NCBI GenBank assembly: GCA_024239075.1
Contig: JANBVI010000042.1
Location: forward strand, 1-45,933
Direction of reading: 5' to 3'
Source of the DNA: Fischerella sp. CENA71
GTDB taxonomy: Bacteria > Cyanobacteriota > Cyanobacteriia > Cyanobacteriales > Nostocaceae
Length of the DNA stretch: 45,933 bases
The notes beneath the pieces were generated by a model. The model was not told the origin of the DNA. It was given only the letters and a program-made list of their open reading frames with translations, and did no database searches. The position numbers and the translations under genes are program-made. Numbering within the stretch: the first letter of the stretch is position 1; each line of letters begins with the position of its first letter. Shown here in pieces: positions 25,620 through 35,267 of the stretch.

Positions 25620-27843
25620 TGTACCAGAAAATAAAAAAGCAATAGCACCTTATAATTTTGTAGAGTTACCAAATGATATAGTTAAAGTTGAGCCTGAATC
25701 TCTACCTCAGCATAATGTTTATTATCCTGAATCAGAGAATCGATATACAGGTCGGATTCAATGCACATTGACAACTGAATCACCTTTATATATTCGTTGT
25801 GGATTAACTAAAGAAGAATTTGTATGTGGCGCTGAGTCAAAAGATTTACCTGATTTTTTCTATACAGAGATAGCAAATAAAGCCAGAAAACCAGTGATTC
25901 CTGGTAGTAGTTTGCGAGGGATGATAAGAAATTTACTAGAAATAATTAGTTTTAGTAAAATAGAGCTTGTATCGGACAAACAAAGATTATTCTTTCGCGC
26001 AGTAGCAGCAAATCCAAATAAAGATTCTTTAGGAAAAGAATATAAAAAATATGTCGATCCGAAAAAGGTTCATGCTGGTTATCTAAAAAAAGATAATCAA
26101 GGATGGTATATTCAACCAGCGATAACCTGTAATGGTAGTACTTTTGCTTGGGTACGAGAAACTGACTTGAGCTTACCTGGATTGAAACAATTTAATGATG
26201 ACAATTACTGTCCTCAATATATAAATGTTAGTTATACACAAGTAAATATTGATTATAAAGATAGAGCCAAACGCTTATTTGCTCAAGATGTTGATTTACC
26301 AGAAGTGCATCATAAAAAAGGAGTACTGATTACAAGTGGAAATATGAAGCAAGAAAATCAAACGCAAGCTTCACCTCGTCGAAATCATTGTGTTGTTTTT
26401 GAATGTCTAGTTTTTGAAGCAAATTCTGAATCAGCAAAATTAAGAATAAATGATACAGCAATCGAACATTACCGTAATGCTTTGACTGATTTCCAAAAGC
26501 AATTTCCATTTGCTCAAGATTGGGGAATTTTACAGGAAAATCAAAGAAATCGCCCTATATTTTACTATCTTCCAGAAGGTGCTAATACGGTTAGTTACTT
26601 TGGTCAAAGTCCTAATTTTCGTATTCCTTACTCTCCCAAGGGTAATGGACACGCAAGTACTGTTGCAGATTTTATTCCTGAACATCTGAAAAAATCTGAA
26701 ATCATCGATTTAGCTGATGCAATTTTTGGTTGGATGAAGGATGAGAATGTCCCTATAAATTTACGTCAGCGTGGAAGTCGAGTATTTATTTCTGATGCAA
26801 ATTATGTATCTGCTGAAAATAATATTTGGTATACGGGTGATTTTAATAACACAGTGACTCCTCAAATTCTTAGCCAACCCAAACCTACTTGCTATCAGCA
26901 TTATCTTGTTCAACCAGAAGAAACACAAGCTGATAAATCAAATCTCAAACATTATGCTAATCAACTCATTGAGGAAACTGTTATAAGAGGTCATAAACTA
27001 TATTGGCATCAAGGAAATAATCCGAAGTTCCAATATTTAAGCAACAATCAAAAAGATAGAATTTCTGACACTCAAACTACTAAAATTAAGCCGATAAGTA
27101 GAGGAGTGAATTTTGAATTTAATATTCACTTTGAAAATTTAAGTGATATAGAGATTGGTGCATTAATTTGGGTAATGAGCATTTCTAGTGATAAATCACA
27201 AATATTTGGTATTGGTAAAAATCATGAAGAATACCGTCTTTCTTTAGGTATGGGTAAACCTTTAGGGATGGGTGCAGTGAAGATTGAGCCAAATTTATAT
27301 CTGAGCGATCGCACTTCTCGCTATAAACAATTATTCGATGATAAGCAGTGGAATCAAGCTGAATCGACACCTACTGACGACCAGCAGCTTTATTTTATAC
27401 AAGAATTTGAAAAATATATAATCTCTAAAATAAGCGATGATGATAAACCCAAAGAGGTAGAAGTTAACAGTTTAAAAAACTTACCACGTATTGAAATGCT
27501 ACTTGCAATGTTGCAATGGGAAGCAATATCTGATATTCAACAACAAACTCGGTATATGGAAATCAAGCGCGACGTTAGAAAACCTCATATTGGTAGACCG
27601 AGTACATCCCACGAGCCAACTGTAAATGAGTATAAAGAACGTCCAGTTTTACCTACACCATTGCAAATAAGGAATATTGTAGATAATCATAAATTTCCAA
27701 CAGTTCCTACAAAACCATTTGAAAAGCCAAATCTTAAACCAAAAAATAATAGAGATTCTAGACCTAATAATTATCGAAATAACCCAGGAGATGAAAATAA
27801 CCCTAATCCTGCGATGCAAAGACCTAAGCCACCAAAAAAATGA
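25597..27843 (+). CDS. Cas7 with large insertion (TIGR03986-like RAMP), type III-D
   Basis: A 748-residue RAMP protein matching the Cas7-insertion subunit of III-Dv complexes. The RAMP signatures are GRIQCTLTTESPLYIRCGLT, VIPGSSLRGMIRNLLEI near residues 105-121 and LSLGMGKPLGMGAVKI near residue 550. Between them lies a long insertion. The last 100 or so residues are Pro/Asn/Lys-rich and look disordered (PNPAMQRPKPPKK at the end). It starts 23 bases before the csx19 stop and its own stop overlaps the ATG of cas3 (ATGA), so the operon continues into cas3. Confidence 0.82.
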   Translation: MLPRHLNNVPENKKAIAPYNFVELPNDIVKVEPESLPQHNVYYPESENRYTGRIQCTLTTESPLYIRCGLTKEEFVCGAESKDLPDFFYTEIANKARKPVIPGSSLRGMIRNLLEIISFSKIELVSDKQRLFFRAVAANPNKDSLGKEYKKYVDPKKVHAGYLKKDNQGWYIQPAITCNGSTFAWVRETDLSLPGLKQFNDDNYCPQYINVSYTQVNIDYKDRAKRLFAQDVDLPEVHHKKGVLITSGNMKQENQTQASPRRNHCVVFECLVFEANSESAKLRINDTAIEHYRNALTDFQKQFPFAQDWGILQENQRNRPIFYYLPEGANTVSYFGQSPNFRIPYSPKGNGHASTVADFIPEHLKKSEIIDLADAIFGWMKDENVPINLRQRGSRVFISDANYVSAENNIWYTGDFNNTVTPQILSQPKPTCYQHYLVQPEETQADKSNLKHYANQLIEETVIRGHKLYWHQGNNPKFQYLSNNQKDRISDTQTTKIKPISRGVNFEFNIHFENLSDIEIGALIWVMSISSDKSQIFGIGKNHEEYRLSLGMGKPLGMGAVKIEPNLYLSDRTSRYKQLFDDKQWNQAESTPTDDQQLYFIQEFEKYIISKISDDDKPKEVEVNSLKNLPRIEMLLAMLQWEAISDIQQQTRYMEIKRDVRKPHIGRPSTSHEPTVNEYKERPVLPTPLQIRNIVDNHKFPTVPTKPFEKPNLKPKNNRDSRPNNYRNNPGDENNPNPAMQRPKPPKK

Positions 27844-30582
27844 ACATCCCGCACCTCTTCCACACCCTCACTACCCATCATCCCTACAACTTTCAAACCC
27901 AAGCGATCGCACGCATCCTCAACCATGAGGATACCATCCTGCGCGCACCTACGGGTTCGGGGAAAACAGAAACAGCGATCGCACCTTTTCTCTTTGCCAA
28001 AGCTCTCAACCTTGACTTCCCCAACAAACTTATTTACGTTGTACCTCTGCGAACTCTAGCCAACAGCCTTCGCCAACGTACTGAAACATTAATTGCAAAC
28101 TGGGAAAAAGCTTATCCATTATATCGTTCTCTAGCAGTAACCCTACAAACGGGGGAAAACCCCGAAGACCCACGTTTTGAGGGTGATATTATTTTCTGTA
28201 CAATTGACCAGTTGTTGAGCAGCTTTTTAAATATTCCTTATTCTGTTGGTCGTGGTTCTGCAAATGTGAATGCGGGAGCAGTTTTTGCGTCTTATTTGGT
28301 ATTTGACGAATTACATTTACTCGACCCAGAACGGTCTTTTTCTACGGTTTTAAAGGTGTTGCAGCAAGTTAAAGGGATTTCACCTTGTTTATTAATGACT
28401 GCAACCCTAACAGATGAGCTTGCAAGTCAAATTCAAAAGATAATTGCAGAGTAAATATAAAATTTATCTTCACATCATGGAAATTATTCGAGTTGAAGAC
28501 TCTGATTTAAAGGTAATTGAGGCTAATCGCTGTCGAGTTTTTCGTGCTATGTCGCTACCTCTGAGCGCACAAGTTATTTGGGATGAGATTTATGCAAAGC
28601 AACGGCAGCGAGTTATTATTATTTGTAATACTGTTTCTCAAGCACAAGGAGTTTATCGTGATTTGTCAAGTTTAAATCACGAATGTGAGTTAAGTATTAC
28701 CCTACTACACGCAAGGTTTTTACCTGAACACCGTGCTAAAAAAGAAAAATATTTAACAGATATATTTGCTGAAAACTGGCGAGATAACAATGATAACACT
28801 TGTCAAGTTTTGATTGCTACTCAGGTAATTGAAGCAGGAATTAATATTACTTGTGAAGTTTTGCATACTCAACTTTGTCCGATGAATTCTTTGTTACAAC
28901 GTGCTGGACGTTGTGCGAGGTTTTCAGGGGAAAGTGGCGAGGTTTTTGTCTATAGGAAAATGGAAGTCAATCAAGAGAATCAGGAATTAGCTAATACTGA
29001 TTTATTTGAATGGGAAGATGCGACTGATTTGTCTATAGGTGCTTCCGTTGAGGGTCTAAATTCTGAAAATATTGAGACAAAGAAATCAAAAGAAAGTTTT
29101 TTACCTTATCAAAAAGAAATATGTGAGTTGACTTGGCAAGTTTTACAAGCACATACAGAATCGGAAATTGTGAGTCATCACGTTGGTTTTAGAATTGAAG
29201 AACAATGGATTAATCTAGTTCATGCTGAGGAAGATTTGCTGACTCTAAAACGTAGAAATAACAGCCAGATGGAGTTTGAAAGGAGATTTGCTGATGCTGT
29301 TTTTAGAGGAGACGAATCTGCGGCGAGCGATTTGATTCGTAAGGTAGATAATCGCAGTATTTTTACTTGGGAAGAGCCTGGTTTAGTTGATTGCGATGAT
29401 GAGCAAGAAATCGATATACAAAAGTTACTACCTTTTTCTGTTCCGGTTTCTACTATTTGCAAAGCTTGGCGAGATTTTCAAGAGAGTTTAGCTTTTGGGG
29501 ATGATTGGATTTTTAAGCGCATTGAAACCCCAAAGAATAAATCGCAAACTTACAGTCAACCTGTGCTGAGTTCAATAAGTTCCCGTGACTTCTTGATTGG
29601 TTGTTATCGAATTTTGGTAAATAATCGGTATATTTACTATGATGAGGAAATTGGTTTACAAATAGGAGTGAATATCCGCGGAAATAGGTTTAATTCAACA
29701 TCTAAAAAAGAGAGAACTATTACCAGTCAATACCGCTATTGGATGGATAATTATGTAGGTCATTTAGTTTTAATGTGGAAATGTTGGCGAGATAATTTCT
29801 CTACAAAGACTCTCAAAAATGGCGAGGCTACAGATATTAATTATCGCAGCGTTCGTGATGAGTTATTGGTTGCTGGTGGTAAGTTTATTAAAAACAAAAT
29901 TTTACCTCAAGCAGAAGTGAATGAAGCAGAAGCTTTATTTGAAATTTTAGTATTTTTAGCAATATTTACCCATGATTTAGGTAAATTGCAAGTTGAATGG
30001 CAAGATGTAATGAGAGGCTGGCAGAAAATTGCCCATCACCGTTTTGAAGGTAAAAATCCTCGCAAATATTTGCTAGCACATACCGACTATAATCCTGAAA
30101 ATGAGCAACTAAAAGCAGAATTTAAAGCTTTTGAAAAGAAAAATAAGCGTCCTAATCATGCGGTTGAAAGTGCTTTTTTAGCCAAAGAGATTCTGCACAG
30201 ATCTTTAATACCTCTACTTCAGGAGCATTTTACAGAAGATAGTGAGCAAATAAAATACTTTCGTGATGTGGTGATTATGGCTGCTGGTCGTCATCATTCC
30301 GCTTGGGCGAGAGGGTTTGAAAGTAAGGACGTGGCTAAATTAAAGCAGATTGAATTGTGTCCAGAATCACAGCAGGTAATTGCAGATAGCTGGCGATGTA
30401 TGAAAAAATTTTTACCTAGTGTTTTATCCTTGTTGGAAGCAAATTTGAATCGTCATGTTTACCAGCTTCAAGAGTTGGATTTGAATAAGTTTACTGCTGA
30501 TGAGGTGGAGTTTTTACAGCTTTATTCGTTGGTGGTACGTGCGCTGCGGTTGTGTGACCAAAGGTCTGTACAATTGATTTAA
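27840..30582 (+). pseudogene. cas3: Cas3 with helicase first and HD last; frameshifted
   Basis: The DNA-degrading partner expected for the second type I system. Helicase motifs come first: APTGSGKTE (Lys42), DELH (156-159), TATLTD, then after the frameshift QVIEAGINI and LLQRAGRCARF. The HD nuclease is at the C-terminus (THDLGK at 29968-29985, GRHHS later). The reading frame breaks at 28445-28454: the first frame ends IIAE-stop, the second resumes at KYKIYLHIMEIIRVEDSDLK. Joined, it would be about 913 residues. The lesion lies between helicase motifs III and IV, so ATPase-coupled activity should be lost unless the frame is bypassed. The first ~300 bp are C-rich with two HIP1 sites, unlike the rest. 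Confidence 0.85.
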
Positions 30583-30764
30583 GTATGGGGCATTGGGCAT
30601 AGCGATGGTACATCTTCCTTCTCTTCAACAACTCTATCCCCTTGTGGGTGTGGTTTTTCATGAGTAGCTGAGTGACTATTGTGTCTCTGTCCCTACATAA
30701 TTTTTTCCAAAAGTCTGGACTTTGTTCGAGAATACCCATATGATAATGTAATGCTATTAAATTG
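30583..30764. other. Non-coding gap before leader 2
   Basis: About 180 bases between cas3 and the array 2 leader. I see no gene, strong terminator or repeat here. Confidence 0.4.
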
Positions 30765-30968
30765 ATGTTTGGCAAACCGAAGCGGGGGGTAAAACCTGGG
30801 GGGTTCTGCCAAAATCGCCAGAACCTTGACAAGTTAATAGTTACAGCGTTTGGAAGTTTGCAACAAATAGGAATATGTTGCAATAAGTGAGGCTGAAATG
30901 AGGTCATTTTTGAGGTCTGCCAAAACTGCTTCTAGAATCCTTGCTCTGTAAGGGTTTCAGGGAGCGGA
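30765..30968 (+). promoter_or_regulatory. Leader of array 2 (204 bp, near-identical to leader 3)
   Basis: Same length and about 95% identical by eye to 39151-39354. It contains an inverted repeat GGTTCTG/CAGAACC (30802-30825) directly followed by TTGACA (30826-30831), with TTTGGA 17 bases later as a weak -10. A second inverted repeat TTGCAAC/GTTGCAA (30858-30883) is fully conserved in both leaders. The last 60 bases before the first repeat are also nearly unchanged, as expected for a spacer-integration signal. Confidence 0.8.
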
Positions 30969-32024
30969 CTTGAAACTTAGCGAATCCTGGAAACTTTAAA
31001 AGACTTCAAAATGCGACCGTTGTTATCTTTTTTTTGTTTCCTTGAAACTTAGCGAATCCTGGAAACTTTAAAAGACAAATCTAATTGCCTCCCTATTGTG
31101 TTGCTTCTAGAAACTTGAAACTTAGCGAATCCTGGAAACTTTAAAAGACAATTAAGTATGCGATCGCTAACTTGAGAATTTCTTACTTGAAACTTAGCGA
31201 ATCCTGGAAACTTTAAAAGACTTGAACCAGCATCGCCCATTGAATTTAAGCAAGAACTTGAAACTTAGCGAATCCTGGAAACTTTAAAAGACTAATAATT
31301 TAATCTTATTGGCATGATGACTCACACTTGAAACTTAGCGAATCCTGGAAACTTTAAAAGACTGCATATAGGCATATGGCACTTAACACACACTGGAAAC
31401 TTGAAACTTAGCGAATCCTGGAAACTTTAAAAGACTTCATCTACTGCCACAGCACCAGAAAAACCATCATTACAGGAGCTTGAAACTTAGCGAATCCTGG
31501 AAACTTTAAAAGACTCTTAAAATCATTCCTTGAGTAACGCCCCAATTATAAACTTGAAACTTAGCGAATCCTGGAAACTTTAAAAGACGCCTTTGCATTA
31601 TTGTGTTCATATCCGCCCTTGTCATCTTGACTTGAAACTTAGCGAATCCTGGAAACTTTAAAAGACGTCTTTTTCAGCTTCAAAGAAAGATTATTCAACA
31701 AAACTTGAAACTTAGCGAATCCTGGAAACTTTAAAAGACTCCCATCGATACTTAAAATCTTGGCTTCTTGAAACTTAGCGAATCCTGGAAACGGGATTGA
31801 AACAACTACTACGTTATTGGGTAATTGATCATCGGGAACTTGAAACTTAGCGAATCCTGGAAACGGGATTGAAACAATACATAATCTTCGCAGTCAATCA
31901 GTAATCCACCACGAGACTTGAAACTTAGCGAATCCTGGAAACGGGATTGAAACTCTACATCTACTTTTCTCATCCCTTGACCTGTTACTTGAAACTTAGC
32001 GAATCCTGGAAACGGGATTGAAAC
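30969..32024 (+). CRISPR. CRISPR array 2: 15 repeats, two repeat types, 14 spacers
   Basis: Repeats start at 30969, 31041, 31114, 31186, 31257, 31327, 31400, 31479, 31553, 31631, 31704, 31767, 31839, 31917 and 31988. All share the first 26 bases (CTTGAAACTTAGCGAATCCT then GGAAAC). Repeats 1-11 (36 bp) end TTTAAAAGAC; repeats 12-15 (37 bp) end GGGATTGAAAC. Spacers are 36, 37, 36, 35, 34, 37, 43, 38, 42, 37, 27, 35, 41 and 34 bp. The leader is on the left, so the TTTAAAAGAC type is the younger side. The spacer at the switch is only 27 bp. Confidence 0.97.
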
Positions 32025-32354
32025 ACGAGGGAATAATTACGATAAGTCATTTCAAAATAGGAACCGAAGGTGTATTCCCTATTTTCCTGAAGGATTCTCG
32101 GTTTCAGCATAGTGATCGCACTTACAAGCATTTATTCCTATGGAACGCTGAATATAGTTTTATCACCAAAGGGGAAAGCGGGTAAGCTGTGGCGATGGGA
32201 TATAACTTTCTGTTCGATTAGTCTGAAATCTATTTCTAACAGAATTGACTAATCGGTAAGTCTTTAGTTTTTTGATCTCTTTTGGGGAAGGATAAGCAGG
32301 TATTGGAATACCCCTATTCCAGCCCCATGCTATAAATAATTCAGCAAACAACAC
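32025..32354 (+). promoter_or_regulatory. Trailer of array 2 and promoter region of the second type I operon
   Basis: 330 bases without a gene. TATAAA at about 32331 may be the -10 of the cas8 operon; no clear -35 or ribosome-binding site is seen. A minus-strand frame here (to 32354) looks spurious. Confidence 0.4.
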
Positions 32355-34220
32355 ATGGCTTCATGCCACATGATCAAGCAACTATTCATTACAAAGACTT
32401 ACAGTAATTATGCTGACACATTTTTGGTGTTGGGGTTGGCGCATCTTGCCGAATATGCTTTGCAAGCAACTAAGCAAAAAAGCGCAATGCAACTGATTGA
32501 CAAGGGTACAGCTTACATCATCCAATTCAAACAGCCAATCAACCTAGAAGCGATCGCCAAACTTACTTACTCTGATCCTTTCCCAATTGTTAAAGGACAA
32601 AAAACTGATACCAGTAAAATACCCGCGGAAATTAAACCCTTTGACACTGTTGAACAAACCCAGACTCGCAAAGTTTATCGAGATTTCCTATTTAACAACC
32701 GAGGAAAAAGCGAAAATCTCGAGGAAACACCGAAACCACCAGACCCCAGAACCCAAAATGGTGTGATTCTGACACAAATGCGGTGCGATCGCAATCATAA
32801 TGACCTGTGGTTAGGTAGTTGGGAACTGGGAGATCATTACGGTGTTTTACTGGCTACAATATTGCAAGGTTTTAGCCAAGAAAATACTGAAATTCAACAA
32901 ATTGCGGATTTATTTTACAAAGCAACGGGTTGTAAGTTACCCAGTCTGGCGAGTGCTGTCAAGGTTTATTTACCTACCTCCGTCCAAGGAGTCAACCGAG
33001 TCAAAGCAGACAGCAACAAAGTAGATTCACAAAAAGCTGATTGGTTGAGTTTGTGGTTAATTGCGACGGGATTATTTCATTTTGCGATCGCCGAACGAGT
33101 GAAAATTAGCGATCGCGTCTTTGATTGGCGAGTTGTGGCTTTACAGCCTCAAGATATATCTTTAAGTAAATATCAGGATATACTCAAACAGCTATTAGTA
33201 TATAATCCTCCCAGTGGGGGTCATGGAATCGCCCGATTTGATGCCGAATTGGTATTACGCTTTTGTCAAGAATTGCTCAATCATCATCAAGCTTTAGCAA
33301 ATCAGGAAACCGCAGCTCCAGAAGATGATTTTGATATCTGGGATAAACCTGTAAACCACTTTGTTAGCAACTTTGCGGGGACTCATTTCGGTTTCAAGGG
33401 ACAAGTTTATGGAGTCAAAGAACTCTTTAGCTTGGGACTACCAACTTGGATACATCCCCACAACAGCGAGGAATTGCACAGCTTCCAGAGCATTTTAGCA
33501 GAACATCTCAAAATAGTGCGATCGCTCTCCATTGATGAGGGAAACAGCGAATTACTTGCAGCTTATCGAGATTTTATTACTAGTAATGATTTATACCAAT
33601 TTTTCCGCTTCCAAGTCAGCTATGCGGATTATGTGACAAAAAAACTAGCCGATGTTAATTCTAGAATTGTCTTATTTTCCAAACAGGGAATCGATATAAT
33701 GGTCAGAAATTTACATACAAAACTACGTCAAAATGACCAAGATTGGCAATTAACAGAAATCACCGAAGATCCAGGATTTTTAAATATTGCTAAAGCCATC
33801 AATAGTGCCACAGTCTATGCTGGAATAATCTGGGACAAAGAGGGAAAAACCAAAGAAACAGGCTGGGAGAGAATTTACGGATTGGCACAGCGTTTAACTG
33901 CTCAATCAGGTTCCAAAAAAGATTTTATCATTGAAATTAGCTCATTTTTAGCCAGTTATGAAAATGAAAACTTACGCAGAGACGACGAATTAAGAAAACA
34001 AAAGAAACCTCGCCGCATTTGGACAACAAAATCTGACTTAGATAGCCTAATTCACCTAATTGATAAATACGGTTCCAGCCTAGTTGCCAACCTGTTAATA
34101 GCCTACGGATATGCTAAAGGTTGGGGTAAAGGGAAAGATCCAGACAGCACAGATAAAGAACCCGATGAAATTGATGCAACTGAAGATATCGACATGGACG
34201 ACAAAACAGAAGCAGCATAA
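32355..34220 (+). CDS. cas8: Cas8-like large subunit, second type I system
   Basis: A 621-residue protein at the head of a cas7-cas5-cas6-cas4-cas1-cas2 operon, hence the presumed Cascade large subunit. I recognise no zinc-finger CxxC pair as in Tneap-type Cas8b and no Cas10d-like motifs, so it is not type I-D; a Cas8a/Cas8b-like variant is most likely. It begins with YADTFLVLGLAHLAEYAL, has QMRCDRNHNDLW near residue 138, and ends with GYAKGWGKGKDPDS followed by a strongly acidic tail. The start at ATG 32355 lacks a clear ribosome-binding site; ATG 32370 is an alternative. Confidence 0.65.
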   Translation: MASCHMIKQLFITKTYSNYADTFLVLGLAHLAEYALQATKQKSAMQLIDKGTAYIIQFKQPINLEAIAKLTYSDPFPIVKGQKTDTSKIPAEIKPFDTVEQTQTRKVYRDFLFNNRGKSENLEETPKPPDPRTQNGVILTQMRCDRNHNDLWLGSWELGDHYGVLLATILQGFSQENTEIQQIADLFYKATGCKLPSLASAVKVYLPTSVQGVNRVKADSNKVDSQKADWLSLWLIATGLFHFAIAERVKISDRVFDWRVVALQPQDISLSKYQDILKQLLVYNPPSGGHGIARFDAELVLRFCQELLNHHQALANQETAAPEDDFDIWDKPVNHFVSNFAGTHFGFKGQVYGVKELFSLGLPTWIHPHNSEELHSFQSILAEHLKIVRSLSIDEGNSELLAAYRDFITSNDLYQFFRFQVSYADYVTKKLADVNSRIVLFSKQGIDIMVRNLHTKLRQNDQDWQLTEITEDPGFLNIAKAINSATVYAGIIWDKEGKTKETGWERIYGLAQRLTAQSGSKKDFIIEISSFLASYENENLRRDDELRKQKKPRRIWTTKSDLDSLIHLIDKYGSSLVANLLIAYGYAKGWGKGKDPDSTDKEPDEIDATEDIDMDDKTEAA

Positions 34221-34304
34221 TCATCTTATTTTCGCTTCACTCTGCGAAACTTTGCGCGTACTTTGCACAACTCTGCATTAAAAAATAATTAGGAATCCCA
34301 CCCA

Positions 34305-35267
34305 ATGTCAAACAAACAATTCCCCATTTATTCACTCTCCATTAGCGGCTTACTTTCTTGGCAACTTCATGCCTTAAACAACGAAGGAAACGAAGGAAAT
34401 CAATCTTTAACCCGACGATTTTACATCATTCAAAAAGGCATGAACGAACCCGAATATGTGAATGGTATTTCTGGTGATATGCTCAAACATATTCAAGCCG
34501 AACATTTACACCGCATTGCCCTAGAATCAAACTTGCATTTATCCGCAGGTGGTAAACAATTTAATCCTGATCGCATTGGCTACGATATTGATAAAAACCT
34601 CCCGATTTTTAGCGACAAAGACACAGATTTAGCCGCCAAAACAGCCAAAGCTTTACAACTTTGTACCATCAGCGATTTAGAAGGATTCATGGTGACAGTC
34701 AAAGGAGGACAAACTCTCAAACGTGAGTCTGTAATTGAATTTGGCGCAGTTGTTGGTTTACCAACATTTGTCAAAACCCAAAGCTATTTTCACGCCAAAT
34801 ATGGTGTAGATAATCCCACACCCTACAACGTGCAAGTAAGTTCTGGTTTATACGCAACCGTCCTGAATATTGAAGCCTTCCGCATCGGTTACAATCCCCA
34901 TAACTTCAGCTACAGCATTGATATTACTGAACGCAAACAACGTTTAGATGCATTACTCAAAAGTGTACTTTACACCTATCTGCAACCCAACGGAGCCAAA
35001 CGCAATACCAACTTACCCCACCCCGACCATTTTGAAGGAGTAATCACCGTCAGCACCCGTCGCTGTCCCGCACCGATGTTGAGTCCATTAGAAGAAAGCT
35101 ATAACCGTCAAATTAATAGTTTGGCTAACACTTTAAATCATCTCAACGGAGCAGGGACAATTCACTGCTTTGAATTTGATTCAATGGCAGAATTCGCCGA
35201 ACAAATCCAAACAATTATTACACAAGGGCAACCCTGGGAGAGCGACAATGCCGAAGCAGTTGAATAA
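34305..35267 (+). CDS. cas7: Cas7 backbone subunit (DevR/Csa2-like), second type I system
   Basis: A 320-residue Cas7 with YSLSISGLLSWQLHALNNEG, then SLTRRFYII and the characteristic VNGISGDMLKHIQAEHLHRI. These fit the DevR/Csa2-like Cas7 group of I-A/I-B-like systems. It polymerises on the crRNA spacer. AGGAA lies about 9 bases before the ATG. Cas5 starts inside its last 20 bases. There is no internal lesion. Confidence 0.9.
   Translation: MSNKQFPIYSLSISGLLSWQLHALNNEGNEGNQSLTRRFYIIQKGMNEPEYVNGISGDMLKHIQAEHLHRIALESNLHLSAGGKQFNPDRIGYDIDKNLPIFSDKDTDLAAKTAKALQLCTISDLEGFMVTVKGGQTLKRESVIEFGAVVGLPTFVKTQSYFHAKYGVDNPTPYNVQVSSGLYATVLNIEAFRIGYNPHNFSYSIDITERKQRLDALLKSVLYTYLQPNGAKRNTNLPHPDHFEGVITVSTRRCPAPMLSPLEESYNRQINSLANTLNHLNGAGTIHCFEFDSMAEFAEQIQTIITQGQPWESDNAEAVE

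Noticed and set aside
30491-30907. Minus-strand 138-codon frame at the end of cas3 and leader 2
   Set aside because: It overlaps the cas3 C-terminus and the conserved leader; composition is not protein-like.
30765-31000. tracrRNA or anti-repeat in leader 2
   Set aside because: No complement of the repeat was found; type I and III systems do not need one.
31049-31240. Minus-strand frame with repeated LLKFPGFAKFQV units
   Set aside because: It is the array 2 repeat read in reverse.
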